Assembly: GCF_028331445.1 (NCBI RefSeq)
Contig: NZ_JAQMHX010000015.1
Span: 37,949 to 101,948 of the forward strand
Length of the DNA: 64,000 bases
Direction: 5' to 3'
DNA from: Candidatus Phyllobacterium onerii
Lineage (GTDB): Bacteria; Pseudomonadota; Alphaproteobacteria; Rhizobiales; Rhizobiaceae
Shown here: one piece after another, positions 9,327 to 22,856 of the stretch
How the letters are laid out: the number at the start of each line of letters is the position of its first letter
Position numbering within the stretch: the stretch's first letter is position 1
The notes under the pieces: model-generated
What the model saw: the letters and a program-made list of their open reading frames with translations, nothing else
Told to the model about the DNA's origin: nothing
The model's database searches: none
Program-made: the position numbers and the translations under genes

Positions 9327-10040
9327 TCAGGCGTCTTTTTCTGCCTGCGGATTGATCGGGCCAGGCTCCGGCTGACCTTCGGCAGCAGCCTGTTTCGGAC
9401 CGCCTTTTGATACACCGACAAGCGCCGGACGCAGCATGCGGTCACCGATGACGAACCCGCTCTGGGCGACCTGCAGCACGGTGTTGTGCGGCACATCGGC
9501 ATTTGGAATTTCGAACATCGCTTGGTGGAAATTCGGATCGAATTTCTGGCCCAAGGGATCGAGTTTCTTGACGCCATGGCGTTCCATTGCCGACATAAGC
9601 GAACGCTCGGTGATCTCGACGCCTTCAGCAAGGGTCTTGAACCCTGCATCGCCACTTGCCAGCACATCGGCCGGAATGGCCTCCAAAGCACGCTTCAGAT
9701 TGTCGGAAACAGAGAGCATGTCACGGGCGAAATTCGCGACCGAATAGGCACGCGCATCGTGGACATCGCGCGCGGTACGCTTGCGCAGGTTTTCCATATC
9801 GGCAGCAAGCCGCAACAGCTGGTCCTTCAGATCGCCGTTCTCGGCGCGCAATTTATCAAGCTCGGCCCAGTTGTTGGCATTTGCCTCCATCTCGTCGTCC
9901 TGAGCGAGGGCATATTCTTCAGCCTTGCGTGATTTGAGAAAATCATCGGCAGCGCGCTTCAGCGCATCGCGATCGCGCGGATTCTTCAGGTCGCGCTGGT
10001 CGAGATCGGGAGTGTCGTGATTTTTCTTGTCTTCAGCCAT
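9327..10040 (-). CDS. grpE: Nucleotide exchange factor GrpE
   Basis: A 237-residue cytoplasmic co-chaperone that drives ADP release from DnaK. An N-terminal charged tail and long coiled coil ([20 protein letters not shown]) lead into the family signature [30 protein letters not shown], and the C-terminal beta domain carries [20 protein letters not shown]. The N-terminal 60 residues and the Pro/Glu-rich tail after about 215 are extensions typical of alphaproteobacteria. It is downstream of hrcA on the same strand with a 74-base gap, the usual heat-shock pairing. Confidence 0.95.
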   Translation of the reverse strand: MAEDKKNHDTPDLDQRDLKNPRDRDALKRAADDFLKSRKAEEYALAQDDEMEANANNWAELDKLRAENGDLKDQLLRLAADMENLRKRTARDVHDARAYSVANFARDMLSVSDNLKRALEAIPADVLASGDAGFKTLAEGVEITERSLMSAMERHGVKKLDPLGQKFDPNFHQAMFEIPNADVPHNTVLQVAQSGFVIGDRMLRPALVGVSKGGPKQAAAEGQPEPGPINPQAEKDA

Positions 10041-10075
10041 GTATCCTGTCCATTCATTATTCGTAAGTTGCGCTG

Positions 10076-10105
10076 GATATCGAGGTTTAGGCCATAAAAA
10101 TCAAG
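10076..10105 (-). promoter_or_regulatory. Possible sigma-32-type promoter of grpE
   Basis: In the hrcA-grpE gap the minus strand reads CTTG (10102-10105), 17 bases, then CTCGATATC. The alphaproteobacterial RpoH pattern is approximately CTTG-N17-CYTATNT, so the -35 half fits and the -10 half only partly. Weak call. Confidence 0.35.
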
Positions 10106-10114
10106 TGCAAATGA

Positions 10115-11182
10115 CTATCTCAAGAGGCGCGAGACGAGCTGGGCGGTATAATCTACCATAGGTACGATACGCGCGTAATTCAGCCTTGTCGGGCCGATGA
10201 CACCGAGCGCGCCGATGATGCGCTGTTCGGAATCGCGGTAAGGCGCGATGACCAGCGATGAGCCGGAAAGCGAAAACAGCTTGTTCTCCGAGCCGATGAA
10301 GATGCGCACGCCTGGTCCGGCTTCCGCCAGATCAAGCAGTTGCAGCGTGCCCTCCTTGGTTTCGAGATCATCGAAAAGGTGCCGCAAACGATCAAGATCC
10401 GCTTCGGCGCTCACCGATTCAAGCAGGTTACCTCGCCCGCGCACGATCAGCCGTGCCGGCTGGCCGCCGCCATCGCCGCCCCAGATGGCGAGCCCCTGTT
10501 CGACGAGATGTTGCGAGAGGGCGTCGAGCGCCTGCTGGGTTTCTTCCTTCAGCCGGGCGATTTCCTGCCGCGCTTCTGTGATGGTGCGGCCTTGGATATG
10601 TGCATTGAGGAAATTCGAGGCTTCGATCAATTGCGACGGCGTCACGCCAATCGGCAGATCGATGACGCGGTTTTCGACGTCGCCGCTCTGCGTGACCAGC
10701 ACGGCGAGGGCCCTTGTTGGTTCGAGCCTGACGAATTCGATATGTTTGAGCGCTCCTTCAGCCTTGGCCGCGAGCACCAGCCCTGCCCCGCGTGACATGC
10801 CGGAAAGGATCTGGCTCGCCTGCGTCAGCACGTTTTCGGCAGATTGCGTTTCACCGGCCCTCACCTGCGCCTCGATGGAGTTGCGTTCGGACTTGGAAAG
10901 ATCGCCAACTTCCATGAAGGCATCCACGAAGAAGCGTAGGCCGATCTGGGTCGGCAAGCGGCCGGCGGATATATGCGGTGCATAGACGAGGCCGAGATGC
11001 TCGAGATCGCTCATCACATTGCGGATCGTCGCCGGAGACAATGAAACAGGCAGGATGCGCGACAGATTGCGTGAACCCACCGGCTCGCCATCGCCGAGAT
11101 AGCTCTCGACAATGCGCCGGAAAATATCGCGCGATCGCTCGTCGAGCGATTGCAATGTGTCCGGAACAACGGTCCTGTTCAT
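10115..11182 (-). CDS. hrcA: Heat-inducible transcription repressor HrcA
   Basis: HrcA represses chaperonin operons by binding CIRCE palindromes. The 355-residue protein has an N-terminal winged helix ([26 protein letters not shown] and [18 protein letters not shown]), the central GAF-like domain, and the C-terminal motif [28 protein letters not shown]. No CIRCE palindrome was found upstream of this gene or of grpE, so it probably acts on groESL elsewhere. It is divergent from rph with a 135-base shared region. Confidence 0.95.
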   Translation of the reverse strand: MNRTVVPDTLQSLDERSRDIFRRIVESYLGDGEPVGSRNLSRILPVSLSPATIRNVMSDLEHLGLVYAPHISAGRLPTQIGLRFFVDAFMEVGDLSKSERNSIEAQVRAGETQSAENVLTQASQILSGMSRGAGLVLAAKAEGALKHIEFVRLEPTRALAVLVTQSGDVENRVIDLPIGVTPSQLIEASNFLNAHIQGRTITEARQEIARLKEETQQALDALSQHLVEQGLAIWGGDGGGQPARLIVRGRGNLLESVSAEADLDRLRHLFDDLETKEGTLQLLDLAEAGPGVRIFIGSENKLFSLSGSSLVIAPYRDSEQRIIGALGVIGPTRLNYARIVPMVDYTAQLVSRLLR

Positions 11183-11317
11183 CGTGCCTCAGCTTTTGCT
11201 TGTCAGACCTTGATATAAGCGTTCTCCGCGCAATCATCAAAGCCTTTGATCAAAGCCTTTGCTTCATCACCCCATCACGGTTAAAAGGCCGAGAACACAT
11301 CAACAAGAGGTCTACCA

Positions 11318-12034
11318 ATGCGTCACTCCAAGCGAGCCCCCGACGAAATGCGCGCCATTTCCTTTGAGCGCGGCGTTTCCAAACATGCCGAGGGCTCGTG
11401 CCTGGTCAAGTTCGGCGACACGCACGTCTTGTGCACCGCCAGTCTTGAGGAAAAAGTGCCGGGCTGGATGCGCAACACCGGAAAAGGCTGGGTAACTGCA
11501 GAATACGGCATGCTGCCGCGCTCGACCGGCGATCGCATGCGCCGTGAAGCTTCTTCGGGCAAGCAGGGCGGCCGCACACTGGAAATTCAGCGGTTGATCG
11601 CCCGTTCGCTGCGCGCGGTCGTTGACCTGCAGGCGCTCGGCGAAGTGCAGATCACCGTGGATTGCGATGTCATCCAGGCTGACGGGGGCACCCGTACCGC
11701 AGCGATTACCGGCGGCTGGGTTGCGCTGCACGAATGCCTGCGCTGGATGGAAACGCGCCAGATGCTCAAGGTGGAAAAGGTGCTGAAGGATCACGTCGCG
11801 GCCATTTCCTGCGGCATTTCCAATGGCACACCCGTGATCGATCTCGATTATCTTGAGGACTCGACCGCGCAGACCGACGCCAATTTCGTCATGACCGGCA
11901 AGGGTGGTATCGTCGAAGTACAGGGAACCGCCGAAGGCGAACCCTTCACCGAAGAGGAATTGCTGTCGCTGATGGGCCTTGCCCGCAACGGCATCACCCG
12001 CTTGGTCTCCTTGCAGAAAATGGCCGTTGGTTAA
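11318..12034 (+). CDS. rph: Ribonuclease PH
   Basis: A 238-residue phosphorolytic 3'-to-5' exoribonuclease that trims tRNA 3' ends. The phosphate-binding region is visible ([26 protein letters not shown] around residues 50-80, with the TGDR phosphate contact), as are [15 protein letters not shown] and the acidic catalytic stretch [25 protein letters not shown] block ([17 protein letters not shown]). A ribosome site (AAGAGG) precedes the ATG. It opens the run rph-VOC-rdgB-hemW-rsmI-yraN, with overlapping or nearly overlapping genes, which looks like one operon. Confidence 0.95.
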   Translation: MRHSKRAPDEMRAISFERGVSKHAEGSCLVKFGDTHVLCTASLEEKVPGWMRNTGKGWVTAEYGMLPRSTGDRMRREASSGKQGGRTLEIQRLIARSLRAVVDLQALGEVQITVDCDVIQADGGTRTAAITGGWVALHECLRWMETRQMLKVEKVLKDHVAAISCGISNGTPVIDLDYLEDSTAQTDANFVMTGKGGIVEVQGTAEGEPFTEEELLSLMGLARNGITRLVSLQKMAVG

Positions 12035-12046
12035 CGGGATTTCACC

Positions 12047-12454
12047 ATGCAGCCCTCGGGAATATTGGAAACAGCGCTTTATGTGACCGATGTCGAGGCG
12101 GCTGCACGATTCTACGGCGATGTGCTCGGGCTTGAATGCATCCTGCGTGCTGGCGAAGAATCCGTGTTCTTCTGCTGCGGGCCGGGCGTGCTGATCCTGT
12201 TTGACCCGGAAAAACTGAAGGAACGCTCGAAAGGTGGTTTGCCGATACCCTCCCATGGTGCCACCGGTCCAGGTCATGTGTGTTTTCGAGCGACGCGGGA
12301 TGAAATTGCCGGGTGGAAATCCCATCTTGAGGCGCATGGAGTTGCCATCGAAAGCGAATTCGACTGGCCGAACGGGGCGCATTCGCTGTATTTCCGCGAT
12401 CCGTCGGGCAATTCGATCGAATTTGCCGAACCGAAATTATGGAATCTGAAATGA
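12047..12454 (+). CDS. VOC superfamily (glyoxalase/bleomycin-resistance type) protein
   Basis: A 135-residue single-domain VOC protein. The fold pattern is clear: [24 protein letters not shown] at the start, GHVCFRA in the middle and [16 protein letters not shown] at the end, with His, Glu-type metal ligands in the usual places. Such proteins are metal-dependent lyases, dioxygenases or drug-binding proteins; no substrate can be assigned. It sits 12 bases after rph and overlaps rdgB by 4 bases (ATGA), so it is translationally coupled. Confidence 0.82.
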   Translation: MQPSGILETALYVTDVEAAARFYGDVLGLECILRAGEESVFFCCGPGVLILFDPEKLKERSKGGLPIPSHGATGPGHVCFRATRDEIAGWKSHLEAHGVAIESEFDWPNGAHSLYFRDPSGNSIEFAEPKLWNLK

Positions 12455-13098
12455 AGACACTCGAAAAAGGCAAGCTGCTTGTCGCCAGCCATAATCAAGG
12501 CAAGATCGATGAAATGATCGACCTGCTTGGACCTTTTGGCTTCGAAGTGGTATCGGCGAAAGATCTTGGGCTGCCGGAACCGGATGAAACCGGCACGACC
12601 TTTGAGGAAAATGCCTATATCAAAGCTTTCGCCGCTGCCAAGGCCACCGGTCTTGTCGCGCTCTCCGATGATTCGGGCCTTTGCGTCGACGCTCTAGAGG
12701 GTAAACCGGGTGTCTATACGGCCAATTGGGCGGAATTGCCCGATGGCAAGCGCGACTTTGCCCATGGCATGCAGAAGGTCGAAGCTGAGATGCAGCAAGC
12801 GGGCGCTAGCGCCCCCGAGAATCGCAGCGGCCGTTTCGTCTCGGTCATTTGCCTTGCATGGCCCGATGGCGAAGCCAATTATTATCGCGGCGAGGTGGAA
12901 GGCGAACTTGTCTGGCCGCCCCGCGGTACGGCCGGTTTCGGCTTCGATCCGGTGTTCAAACCGGAAGGTTACGACCTGACATTCGGCGAAATGACGGCCG
13001 AACAAAAGCATGGCTGGAAGCCTGGCGATGCTATAGCACTGTCGCATCGCGCCCGCGCCTTCCAGCATTTTGCCAAAGATTGTCTGGACGCCGGATGA
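12451..13098 (+). CDS. rdgB: dITP/XTP pyrophosphatase
   Basis: This house-cleaning enzyme hydrolyses dITP, XTP and ITP to monophosphates, keeping deaminated purines out of nucleic acids. The 215-residue HAM1-family protein shows the substrate motif [14 protein letters not shown], the metal and catalytic region [44 protein letters not shown] and [10 protein letters not shown] at the C-terminus. The start ATG at 12451 overlaps the VOC stop (ATGA); an alternative start is 12439. It overlaps hemW by ATGA as well. Confidence 0.95.
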   Translation: MKTLEKGKLLVASHNQGKIDEMIDLLGPFGFEVVSAKDLGLPEPDETGTTFEENAYIKAFAAAKATGLVALSDDSGLCVDALEGKPGVYTANWAELPDGKRDFAHGMQKVEAEMQQAGASAPENRSGRFVSVICLAWPDGEANYYRGEVEGELVWPPRGTAGFGFDPVFKPEGYDLTFGEMTAEQKHGWKPGDAIALSHRARAFQHFAKDCLDAG

Positions 13099-14258
13099 AC
13101 CAGTCCGACAAAGGCGAGTCGGGATTCGGCGTCTATGTCCATTGGCCGTTCTGCATGGCCAAATGCCCGTATTGCGACTTCAATTCGCATGTCAGGCATC
13201 AAGCTGTTGATCAACCGCGCTTTGCCGCAGCCTTCGCACGCGAAATGACGACAATGCGGGAACGGACCGGATCGCGCACCGTTTCGAGCATTTTCCTCGG
13301 CGGTGGCACACCCTCGCTGATGCAGCCGGAAACCGTGGCATCCGTTCTCAACGAGATTTCGCGCAATTGGCATGTGCCAAACGATATCGAGATCACGCTC
13401 GAAGCCAACCCGACCAGCGTTGAAGCCGACCGTTTCCTAGGTTACCGCGCCGCCGGTGTGAACCGCGTTTCGCTTGGCGTTCAGGCCCTCAACGATCCAG
13501 ATTTGCGCCGGCTCGGCCGGATGCACAATGTCGAGGAGGCGCTTGCCGCGATCAAACTGGCGCGGGAGATTTTTCCCCGGCTCTCGTTCGACCTGATCTA
13601 TGCGCGGCCCGATCAGACGATTGCCGCATGGCGCGACGAACTGGCGAAGGCCATCTCCTATGCCGCAGACCATCTGTCGCTCTATCAATTGACGATTGAA
13701 GAGGGCACGCAGTTCTATAACCTTTGGAAAGCCGGCAAACTCGTGACGCCCGATGGTGATCATGCGGCAATGCTCTATCAGGAGACGCAAGAGGTCACGG
13801 CACGGCATGGCCTGCCCGCCTACGAGATTTCCAATCATGCCGCGCCGGGTGCGGAGTCGCAGCACAATCTCATCTATTGGCGCTACGGCGAATATGTCGG
13901 TATCGGTCCGGGAGCGCATGGGCGGTTCCTCGAAAACGGCACCCGCGCAGTGACGATCACCGAACGTCATCCCGAAACCTGGGTGCAGAAGGTCGAAACT
14001 ACAGGTCATGGCGTCGTCGAAGAAGAGTTTCTGACGCACGAACAAGAGGGCGACGAATTCCTGCTCATGGGATTGCGTCTCGTCGAGGGTATAGATCTCT
14101 CTCGTTACGAGAGTCTGACCGGACATAGTGTCAAGGAAAGCCGTGTGATTTCCTTGGCCGAACAGGGTCTTATCGAATATATCGGCAACAGTCGCATCCG
14201 CACGACGCCCGAAGGTGCAATCGTGCTCAATGCAGTCATCGCCGATCTCGCAGCTTAA
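13095..14258 (+). CDS. hemW: Radical SAM family heme chaperone HemW
   Basis: A 387-residue coproporphyrinogen-oxidase-like radical SAM protein that binds heme and delivers it to haemoproteins. The cluster motif C-x3-C-x2-C is seen as CMAKCPYC near residue 17, preceded by [10 protein letters not shown], with the following CDFNSHV typical of HemW. Other blocks are [23 protein letters not shown] and the HemN C-terminal domain ([11 protein letters not shown]). The start at 13095 overlaps the rdgB stop (ATGA); a longer in-frame reading from 12849 has no family match. True HemN is distinguished by motifs not seen here. Confidence 0.92.
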   Translation: MNQSDKGESGFGVYVHWPFCMAKCPYCDFNSHVRHQAVDQPRFAAAFAREMTTMRERTGSRTVSSIFLGGGTPSLMQPETVASVLNEISRNWHVPNDIEITLEANPTSVEADRFLGYRAAGVNRVSLGVQALNDPDLRRLGRMHNVEEALAAIKLAREIFPRLSFDLIYARPDQTIAAWRDELAKAISYAADHLSLYQLTIEEGTQFYNLWKAGKLVTPDGDHAAMLYQETQEVTARHGLPAYEISNHAAPGAESQHNLIYWRYGEYVGIGPGAHGRFLENGTRAVTITERHPETWVQKVETTGHGVVEEEFLTHEQEGDEFLLMGLRLVEGIDLSRYESLTGHSVKESRVISLAEQGLIEYIGNSRIRTTPEGAIVLNAVIADLAA

Positions 14259-14267
14259 GGAAGAGAC

Positions 14268-15167
14268 TTGTCCGAAGGGGAAGCAAAAGAGCGGGACTAT
14301 CAGATCGGCAGTGCCTCGTTCCGCGCCCGGCCGTTGGAACCGGCGCTTTATATCGTGGCGACACCGATCGGCAATCTCGGCGACATGACCATTCGCGGGA
14401 TCGAAACCTTGGCCGCTGCGGATGTCATCGCTTGCGAGGACACGCGCGTCAGCCGGGTTTTGCTCGACAGATATGGTATTTCGCGGCGTCCCTATGCCTA
14501 TCACGAACACAATGCGGATATGGCGGGACCCAAGCTGATCGAAGCGCTGCTGGCGGGTAAAAGCGTGGCGTTGATTTCCGATGCAGGTACGCCGCTGGTC
14601 TCCGACCCGGGTGGGCGGCTGGTGCCGGAAGCAAAGGCGGCAGGCATTCGCGTCGTACCGATCCCCGGTGCATCGTCGGTTCTCGCTGCGCTCACGGCGT
14701 CTGGTTTATTCAAGGATGCGTTTTATTTTGCCGGCTTTCTTTCGTCGAAACAGGGTCAGCGACGCGCCAAACTTGAGCAATTGAAGTCGCTCGATGCTGC
14801 ATTGGTGTTCTTTGAATCGCCCAATCGTGCAGCAACGACTCTGACAGATATGGTCGAAGTGTTCGGCCCTGAACGACAGGCCTCGCTTTGCCGCGAACTG
14901 ACCAAGACCTATGAGACGATCGTCACCCTGCCACTCAAGGAGCTGGCGGCGGAATTCGACGGCGAAGATCGCATACGGGGAGAGGTAGTGCTGGTCATCG
15001 CTGCTCCTCCTGAAGACGAGCACGTGCCTCGAACCGATGATGACATCGATGCGTTATTGCGTGCGCTTAGCCTTGAAATGTCGCCCGCCAAGGCCGCCGG
15101 AGAGGCCTCGCGCATGACCGGGCGGCCCAAGGGCGAGCTGTATCAACGACTCCTGGCGATGAAATGA
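14268..15167 (+). CDS. rsmI: 16S rRNA (cytidine(1402)-2'-O)-methyltransferase
   Basis: RsmI 2'-O-methylates C1402 at the decoding centre using S-adenosylmethionine. The 299-residue tetrapyrrole-methylase-fold protein shows [46 protein letters not shown] and [16 protein letters not shown], then [12 protein letters not shown]. The start is TTG at 14268 with a good ribosome site (AAGGAAGAG) just upstream; the family-conserved part begins about 24 residues later. It overlaps yraN by 4 bases, the common rsmI-yraN pairing. Confidence 0.95.
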   Translation: MSEGEAKERDYQIGSASFRARPLEPALYIVATPIGNLGDMTIRGIETLAAADVIACEDTRVSRVLLDRYGISRRPYAYHEHNADMAGPKLIEALLAGKSVALISDAGTPLVSDPGGRLVPEAKAAGIRVVPIPGASSVLAALTASGLFKDAFYFAGFLSSKQGQRRAKLEQLKSLDAALVFFESPNRAATTLTDMVEVFGPERQASLCRELTKTYETIVTLPLKELAAEFDGEDRIRGEVVLVIAAPPEDEHVPRTDDDIDALLRALSLEMSPAKAAGEASRMTGRPKGELYQRLLAMK

Positions 15168-15529
15168 CCGCGTCTGGCAAGCGCCACAAGGCCTACCGTC
15201 GCGGTCACTCCGCCGAGCGCCTTGCTGCCCTTGCCCTGATACTGAAAGGTTATCGCATCATCGGCCGCCGCTATCGCACGAAACTCGGGGAGATCGACCT
15301 GATCGCCCGGCGTAGAAATGTCGTACTCATCGTCGAGGTCAAGGCTCGAACAACACTCGAACAGGCGATGGATTCGGTCAATGTCCTGACCATGCGCCGC
15401 ATCGAAGCCGCCGCCGATCTGTGGCTCGCGCGCCAGCCAGACCATTCCCGTCTCTCCCTTCGTTTCGATCTTGTTGCTATCCTGCCATGGCGCTGGCCTG
15501 TGCACGTGCCTGCGGTGTTTACAGCCTGA
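15164..15529 (+). CDS. UPF0102 (YraN) family protein
   Basis: A 121-residue protein of the YraN family, an endonuclease-like fold with unknown substrate. The characteristic stretches are [36 protein letters not shown] and [10 protein letters not shown], matching the predicted active-site pattern of E-x-D-x-E-x-K (GEIDLI...VEVK). It is usually found beside rsmI, as here, with an ATGA overlap. The predicted nuclease activity is inference from the fold. Confidence 0.88.
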   Translation: MTASGKRHKAYRRGHSAERLAALALILKGYRIIGRRYRTKLGEIDLIARRRNVVLIVEVKARTTLEQAMDSVNVLTMRRIEAAADLWLARQPDHSRLSLRFDLVAILPWRWPVHVPAVFTA

Positions 15530-15543
15530 GGAGACATAGCGTG

Positions 15544-16239
15544 ATGAAGCAACCACTTGACCTCGAAAAGCTGCGCAAAACGGCAATCGGGGGATGCATC
15601 AAGGCCTTGGTGGTGTTGGTACTTCTGGTGCACGTTCCTGCATGGACATTCCGCTTCTGGCAAGGGTGGCTTTATCTGGTTGTCTTCACGCTTTGCATGT
15701 TCTGGCTGACATTCTATTTTGTCAAGCACGATCCGGCGCTTGTTGCCAGCCGGCAGAAAGCCGGTGCGGGCGCCGAGCGAGAAACCTCGCAGAAATGGAT
15801 TCAGGGCGCGGCCAGTGTGGTCGGCCTCCTGATGTATATCGTGCCGGGAATAGAGCGGCACTGCACCGGACTGCCCTTGCCGGTTTGGCTCGTCGTCTTG
15901 GCTAACATCCTTGTTATCGTCGGATTCTGGATCATGTTTTTGGCTTTACGCGAGAACGGTCACGCGTCGAGCATCATCGAAGTGAAATCCGGGCAGAACG
16001 TTATCTCCAGCGGCCCTTACGCTTTGGTGCGTCATCCCATGTACTCGGGCGCAGTGGTATTTTTCCTGGCAACGCCTCTGGCGCTCGGCTCGCTATGGGC
16101 GCTACCCGTTGCGATGCTCTTGAGCGTCGTCATTGCCATGCGGTTGCTGGATGAGGAGCGCTATCTGAAAGCAAATCTATCGGGGTATGACGCCTATTGT
16201 CGAAAGGTAAAGTCGCACCTCATCCCCGGTATCTGGTAA
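15544..16239 (+). CDS. Isoprenylcysteine carboxyl methyltransferase family membrane protein
   Basis: A 231-residue membrane protein with about five hydrophobic segments and the C-terminal SAM-binding signature of the ICMT/PEMT-like family (SSGPYALVRHPMYSGAVVFF, then EERYLKANLSGYDAYCRKV). Bacterial members methylate lipids or small molecules, or are uncharacterised; no prenylated protein substrate is implied. A ribosome site AGGAG lies about 10 bases upstream. GTG at 15541 directly before the ATG is an alternative start. It follows yraN by 15 bases and may be the last gene of that operon. Confidence 0.82.
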   Translation: MKQPLDLEKLRKTAIGGCIKALVVLVLLVHVPAWTFRFWQGWLYLVVFTLCMFWLTFYFVKHDPALVASRQKAGAGAERETSQKWIQGAASVVGLLMYIVPGIERHCTGLPLPVWLVVLANILVIVGFWIMFLALRENGHASSIIEVKSGQNVISSGPYALVRHPMYSGAVVFFLATPLALGSLWALPVAMLLSVVIAMRLLDEERYLKANLSGYDAYCRKVKSHLIPGIW

Positions 16240-16248
16240 AATGCAACA

Positions 16249-16272
16249 GGCCGCCCTCACATGAGGACGGCC
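16249..16272. terminator. Hairpin between convergent genes
   Basis: GGCCGCCCTC (16249-16258) can pair with GAGGACGGCC (16263-16272) over a 4-base loop with one non-canonical pair. It lies midway between two convergent genes and could end transcription from both sides, but no T-run follows on either strand. Confidence 0.45.
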
Positions 16273-16289
16273 AATTGCTGTAGAGTTTT

Positions 16290-16685
16290 CTACTGTGCGG
16301 ACATGTCCATGTACGCGACTTCCCAGACATGACCGTCGATGTCCTGGAAGCTGCACCCATACATGAAACCGAGATCCTGATTTGGCTTCCACGCCTTGCC
16401 GCCGGCGCTGAGCGCCTTGGCCAGCATGTCGTCCACTTCCGCGCGGCTCCCGGCAGAAAGTGCGATCAGCACTTCCTGCGCCTTGGTGGCGTCGCTGATA
16501 TCGTTGTTGATGAAATCCCGAAACCGATCCTCCTCCATGAGCATCGCAAAGATGTTTTCCTCGATCACCATGCAGGCGGTCTTGTCGTCAGAAAAATCGG
16601 GATTGAAACTGAATCCCAAAGCGGCAAAAAAGACCCGTGTAGCCTCAATGTTCTTTACTGGCAGGTTCACGAAAATCATGCGCAT
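16290..16685 (-). CDS. VOC family protein
   Basis: A 131-residue VOC protein of the glyoxalase-like group often annotated as a lactoylglutathione lyase relative. It begins MRMIFVNLPVKNIEATRVFFAALGF and ends FQDIDGHVWEVAYMDMS, the normal boundaries of one VOC module. The mid-region SRAEVDDMLAKALSAGGKAW matches the PhnB-like subgroup. Monocistronic. Substrate unknown. Confidence 0.82.
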   Translation of the reverse strand: MRMIFVNLPVKNIEATRVFFAALGFSFNPDFSDDKTACMVIEENIFAMLMEEDRFRDFINNDISDATKAQEVLIALSAGSRAEVDDMLAKALSAGGKAWKPNQDLGFMYGCSFQDIDGHVWEVAYMDMSAQ

Positions 16686-17027
16686 GAATAAATCTCCTCT
16701 TCATTCAACGGGTTTCCTATAGAGGACGAACCGGAGTTCCGCGATCCGACATTCGTAGCAAGAAAAAATTACTTGCATTTGCTCGCTAACACGATAAATC
16801 TAGTCGTGTATCGATGCCTCGCGAATACGGACGATCAAGCATGTCGTGCTTTGCCTCAGGAGGCGATGGCTAGGCGTGTGTCCCTTTGAGCGCATAGAAT
16901 GCGAATCCGCTTGTTCCGGCATTTTCAGAAATTCCATGCTCACCCGCGACAATTGGCGCACTTCTGTTCCTTATAAAACGAAAGCGGATCAGGGATAATC
17001 CTCGGAACCATCGGGATACCCCTGTTT
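16686..17027. other. Non-coding gap upstream of the sulfur operon
   Basis: A 342-base gap between a minus-strand VOC gene and cysG, so it must hold the promoter of the cysG operon. I could not recognise a riboswitch or a clear CysB-type site. No convincing small gene is visible. Confidence 0.5.
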
Positions 17028-18479
17028 ATGTCCATGCGTTCCAGCCAGCTTTCGGTTTTTCCTGCCTTCTTCCGCGTGCGGAATGAAGTGCTTGTGGTGA
17101 TTGGCAATGGCGAGGAAGCGTTGAACAAAACGCGACTTTTAAGCCAGACCAACGCTACCGTTCGGGTAATCGCGGCTGAGCCTGAACCCGAACTTGCCGC
17201 TTTCCTGCGTGACGGCAGCTACGAACACATCGCGACAAAATTTGCTCCCAAGCAACTGACCGGCGCAAAGCTGGTCTTCGTCGCCACTGGCGATGAAGAC
17301 CAGGATGCGGAGATCGCGGATGAAGCGCGCCGCCAGCACATTCCAGTCAACGTCGTTGACCGCCCCGACCTTTGCGATTTCTACACGCCCGCCATCGTCA
17401 ATCGCGCGCCGCTCGCCATTGCCATCGGTTCGGAAGGCACCGGCCCGGTGCTGACGCAGATGATCCGCGCCCGTATCGATGCCGCTTTCTCGCCGCGGCT
17501 CGGCGATCTCGCACGTCTTGCCAATGCCTATCGCCCTGTGGTCGAGAAGCTGGTCAAAAAAGGACTGCCGCGCCGCCTGTTCTGGCGCTCGTTCTTTTCG
17601 GGCGATGTCGCCAGCAAGATTTACAACAATGACCTGACAGGCGCCCACCAGGCAGCAGCCGGTCTCCTCGACGATCAGGCCGCCCCGAAGGGCTACGTCT
17701 GGCTTGTCGGTGCGGGGCCTGGCGCCGAAGATCTTCTGACATTGCGCGCGCACCGCGTCCTCATGGAGGCCGATGTTATCGTCTATGACGCCCTGGTGCC
17801 GGAAGCTGTGGTTGCGATGGGTCGCCGCGATGCGACCCGGCTCTCCGTCGGCAAGCGCAAAGGCTGCCACACCAAGAGCCAGAGCGAGATCAATGATCTG
17901 CTCGTCGCGCTTGGACGTGAAGGCAAGCGCGTCGTTCGCCTGAAGTCGGGTGATCCATTGGTCTACGGCCGTGCAGGTGAAGAAATGGCCGCGTTGCGCG
18001 ACGCCGGCATTGCCTTCGAGATCGTACCCGGCATCACATCGGCCTTTGCCGCTGCAGCGGATATGCAGCTGCCTCTTACCCTGCGTGGTGTCGCATCGTC
18101 CCTCGTCTTCACCACGGGTCACGACATGGCTGGCGAAGTGCTGCCCGACTGGGCGCGCCTCGCTATTTCCGGTGCGACCATCGCTGTCTACATGGGCCGC
18201 AGCGTCGCTGCTTCCGTCGCTGAACGGTTGATGCAGGCGGGGCTTCATGCCGATACCGGCGTTGCCGTCATCGAGAATGCCGGGCGCGTAGACCGGCGCA
18301 TGTTCCATGGCACGCTCAGTGATTTGCCGGCGCTGGAACAGCGCGACGATCTCGACGGCCCGGTTATGGTGATTATCGGCGATGCGGTAGCGGGCGCTGC
18401 CATCGACAAGGCCGAACCTCTTTCCGCCAATGCAAAGAATTCCGTGGAGCAGCACCACCTTGAACCCAATGCTGCATAA
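17028..18479 (+). CDS. cysG: Siroheme synthase (trifunctional)
   Basis: A 483-residue fusion making siroheme for sulfite reductase. The N-terminal half (about 1-210) is the precorrin-2 dehydrogenase/ferrochelatase (VVIGNGEEALNKTRLL, VNVVDRPDLCDFYTPAIV with the catalytic Asp, GSEGTGPVLTQMIRARID). The C-terminal half (about 218-460) is uroporphyrinogen-III methyltransferase (VWLVGAGPGAEDLLTLRA, VVRLKSGDPLVYGRAGEE, EIVPGITSAFAAAA). In this copy the first nucleotide-binding glycine loop reads GNGEEA rather than the more common GGGxxA. First gene of the assimilatory sulfur operon. Confidence 0.95.
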   Translation: MSMRSSQLSVFPAFFRVRNEVLVVIGNGEEALNKTRLLSQTNATVRVIAAEPEPELAAFLRDGSYEHIATKFAPKQLTGAKLVFVATGDEDQDAEIADEARRQHIPVNVVDRPDLCDFYTPAIVNRAPLAIAIGSEGTGPVLTQMIRARIDAAFSPRLGDLARLANAYRPVVEKLVKKGLPRRLFWRSFFSGDVASKIYNNDLTGAHQAAAGLLDDQAAPKGYVWLVGAGPGAEDLLTLRAHRVLMEADVIVYDALVPEAVVAMGRRDATRLSVGKRKGCHTKSQSEINDLLVALGREGKRVVRLKSGDPLVYGRAGEEMAALRDAGIAFEIVPGITSAFAAAADMQLPLTLRGVASSLVFTTGHDMAGEVLPDWARLAISGATIAVYMGRSVAASVAERLMQAGLHADTGVAVIENAGRVDRRMFHGTLSDLPALEQRDDLDGPVMVIIGDAVAGAAIDKAEPLSANAKNSVEQHHLEPNAA

Positions 18480-18488
18480 CTGCGAAGG

Positions 18489-18806
18489 ATGAAGATCATG
18501 AGCGTTAAAGTGTTGACTGCAAACCGCCTGACCGATGGCGAAGTTGTATGGCTCGGCGCCAACGGCGAGTGGCTGGAACATATCGATGGAGCGTTGATCG
18601 CGCGTCACGCGGAAGCGGTTGATGCGCTCGAAGAAGCCGGCAAATCCGCGATCAAGTCCAACCTCGTCATCGACGTGAATGTCATCGACGTCGAAGAACG
18701 CGGTACAGATCTTTATCCAGTCCGTCTGCGCGAGCGCATCCGTCAGCTCGGACCCACCATTCGTCTTGACCTCGGCAAACAGGCTGAAAAGCCTAAAGCC
18801 GCCTGA
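18489..18806 (+). CDS. DUF2849 domain protein in the sulfite-reduction operon
   Basis: A 105-residue soluble protein of the DUF2849 family, which is largely restricted to alphaproteobacteria and found next to cysI. Visible features are MSVKVLTANRLTDGEVVWL at the start, a helix DGALIARHAEAVDALEEAGK and VIDVNVIDVEERGTDLYPVRLRERIRQ. It starts 9 bases after cysG and ends 23 bases before cysI, so it should be co-translated with them. Its biochemical role is not known; a helper of siroheme insertion or sulfite reductase is only a guess from position. Confidence 0.82.
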   Translation: MKIMSVKVLTANRLTDGEVVWLGANGEWLEHIDGALIARHAEAVDALEEAGKSAIKSNLVIDVNVIDVEERGTDLYPVRLRERIRQLGPTIRLDLGKQAEKPKAA

Positions 18807-18829
18807 CCTGAAAATCGAAAGACCGCAGT

Positions 18830-20489
<1,660 letters not shown>

Positions 20490-20500
<11 letters not shown>

Positions 20501-21241
20501 AATCAATGATCAGACCGTGGCGGATGAGGCGCGCGCGCTTCAGGCCCGCTACGGTAACCTCGAGCCAATGGATGTCATCGAGCTTGCGGTCGATCACCTC
20601 TTCAACGAGGAGATCGCCGTTGTTTCCTCTTTCGGCGCCGACAGCGCAGTGATGCTGCACATGATTGCGCAGATCGACCGCGCGACGCCGGTGCTTTTCC
20701 TTGAGACCGGCAAGCATTTTCCGGCAACACTGCGCTATCGCGACCAGATCATCGCTGAGCTCGGCATGACGGACGTGCATGATATCCATCCGCTGAAGCA
20801 GAGCCTCAAGGATGAGGACCCGTTCGGCGCACTGTCGATGACCAACAAGGATCGCTGCTGCTATATCCGCAAGGTCGAGCCGATGGCCCGTGCCGTCGCG
20901 CCCTATCGCGCGTGGATGACGGGTCGCAAGCAATTCCAGGCATCGACACGTACGGCACTCCCCGTGTTCGAGTCTGTGGGCGCGCGTGTCCGCATCAACC
21001 CACTTGCACACTGGACCTCTGCCGATCTCAAGGCGTATATGGCCGCGCATGATCTGCCGCCGCACCCGCTGGTCGCCGAAGGCTACCGGTCGATCGGCTG
21101 CATGCCCTGCACCGCGCCGGTCAAGGACGGCGAAGACGATCGCGCTGGCCGTTGGGCTGGCTCCGACAAGACAGAGTGCGGCATTCACCTGACCGGACTC
21201 ACCGACGAACTGAGCAACATCTCGCTGACGGATTCGAGTTT

Positions 21242-21245
<4 letters not shown>
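20490..21245 (+). CDS. cysH: Adenylylsulfate (APS) reductase, 4Fe-4S plant-type CysH
   Basis: A 251-residue reductase converting activated sulfate to sulfite using thioredoxin. It carries the paired cluster cysteines that mark APS rather than PAPS reductases: CCYIRKVEP near residue 128 and GCMPCTAPV near 205, and the C-terminal catalytic ECGIH. The PP-loop-like motif is SSFGADSAVMLHM. The start at 20490 overlaps the end of cysI by 11 bases; a longer reading frame from 20226 lies inside cysI and is not used. Because APS is used directly, no APS kinase step is required. Confidence 0.95.
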
Positions 21246-22844
<1,599 letters not shown>

Positions 22845-22856
22845 GTAACAACCCTG

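Noticed and set aside
11183..11317. CIRCE element near hrcA
   Set aside because: No TTAGCACTC-N9-GAGTGCTAA type palindrome is found in the hrcA/rph gap or before grpE.
11312..12382. A 356-codon frame antisense to rph and the VOC gene
   Set aside because: Crosses two good genes on the other strand and has no recognisable domain.
12849..13094. N-terminal extension of hemW by 82 codons
   Set aside because: It lies inside rdgB in another frame; the family start and the ATGA overlap place the start at 13095.
16686..17027. Riboswitch (SAM-II or cobalamin) before cysG
   Set aside because: None of the conserved core sequences is present.
17139..18608. A 489-codon frame antisense to cysG
   Set aside because: Same reason: mirror of a well-supported gene, no motif of its own.
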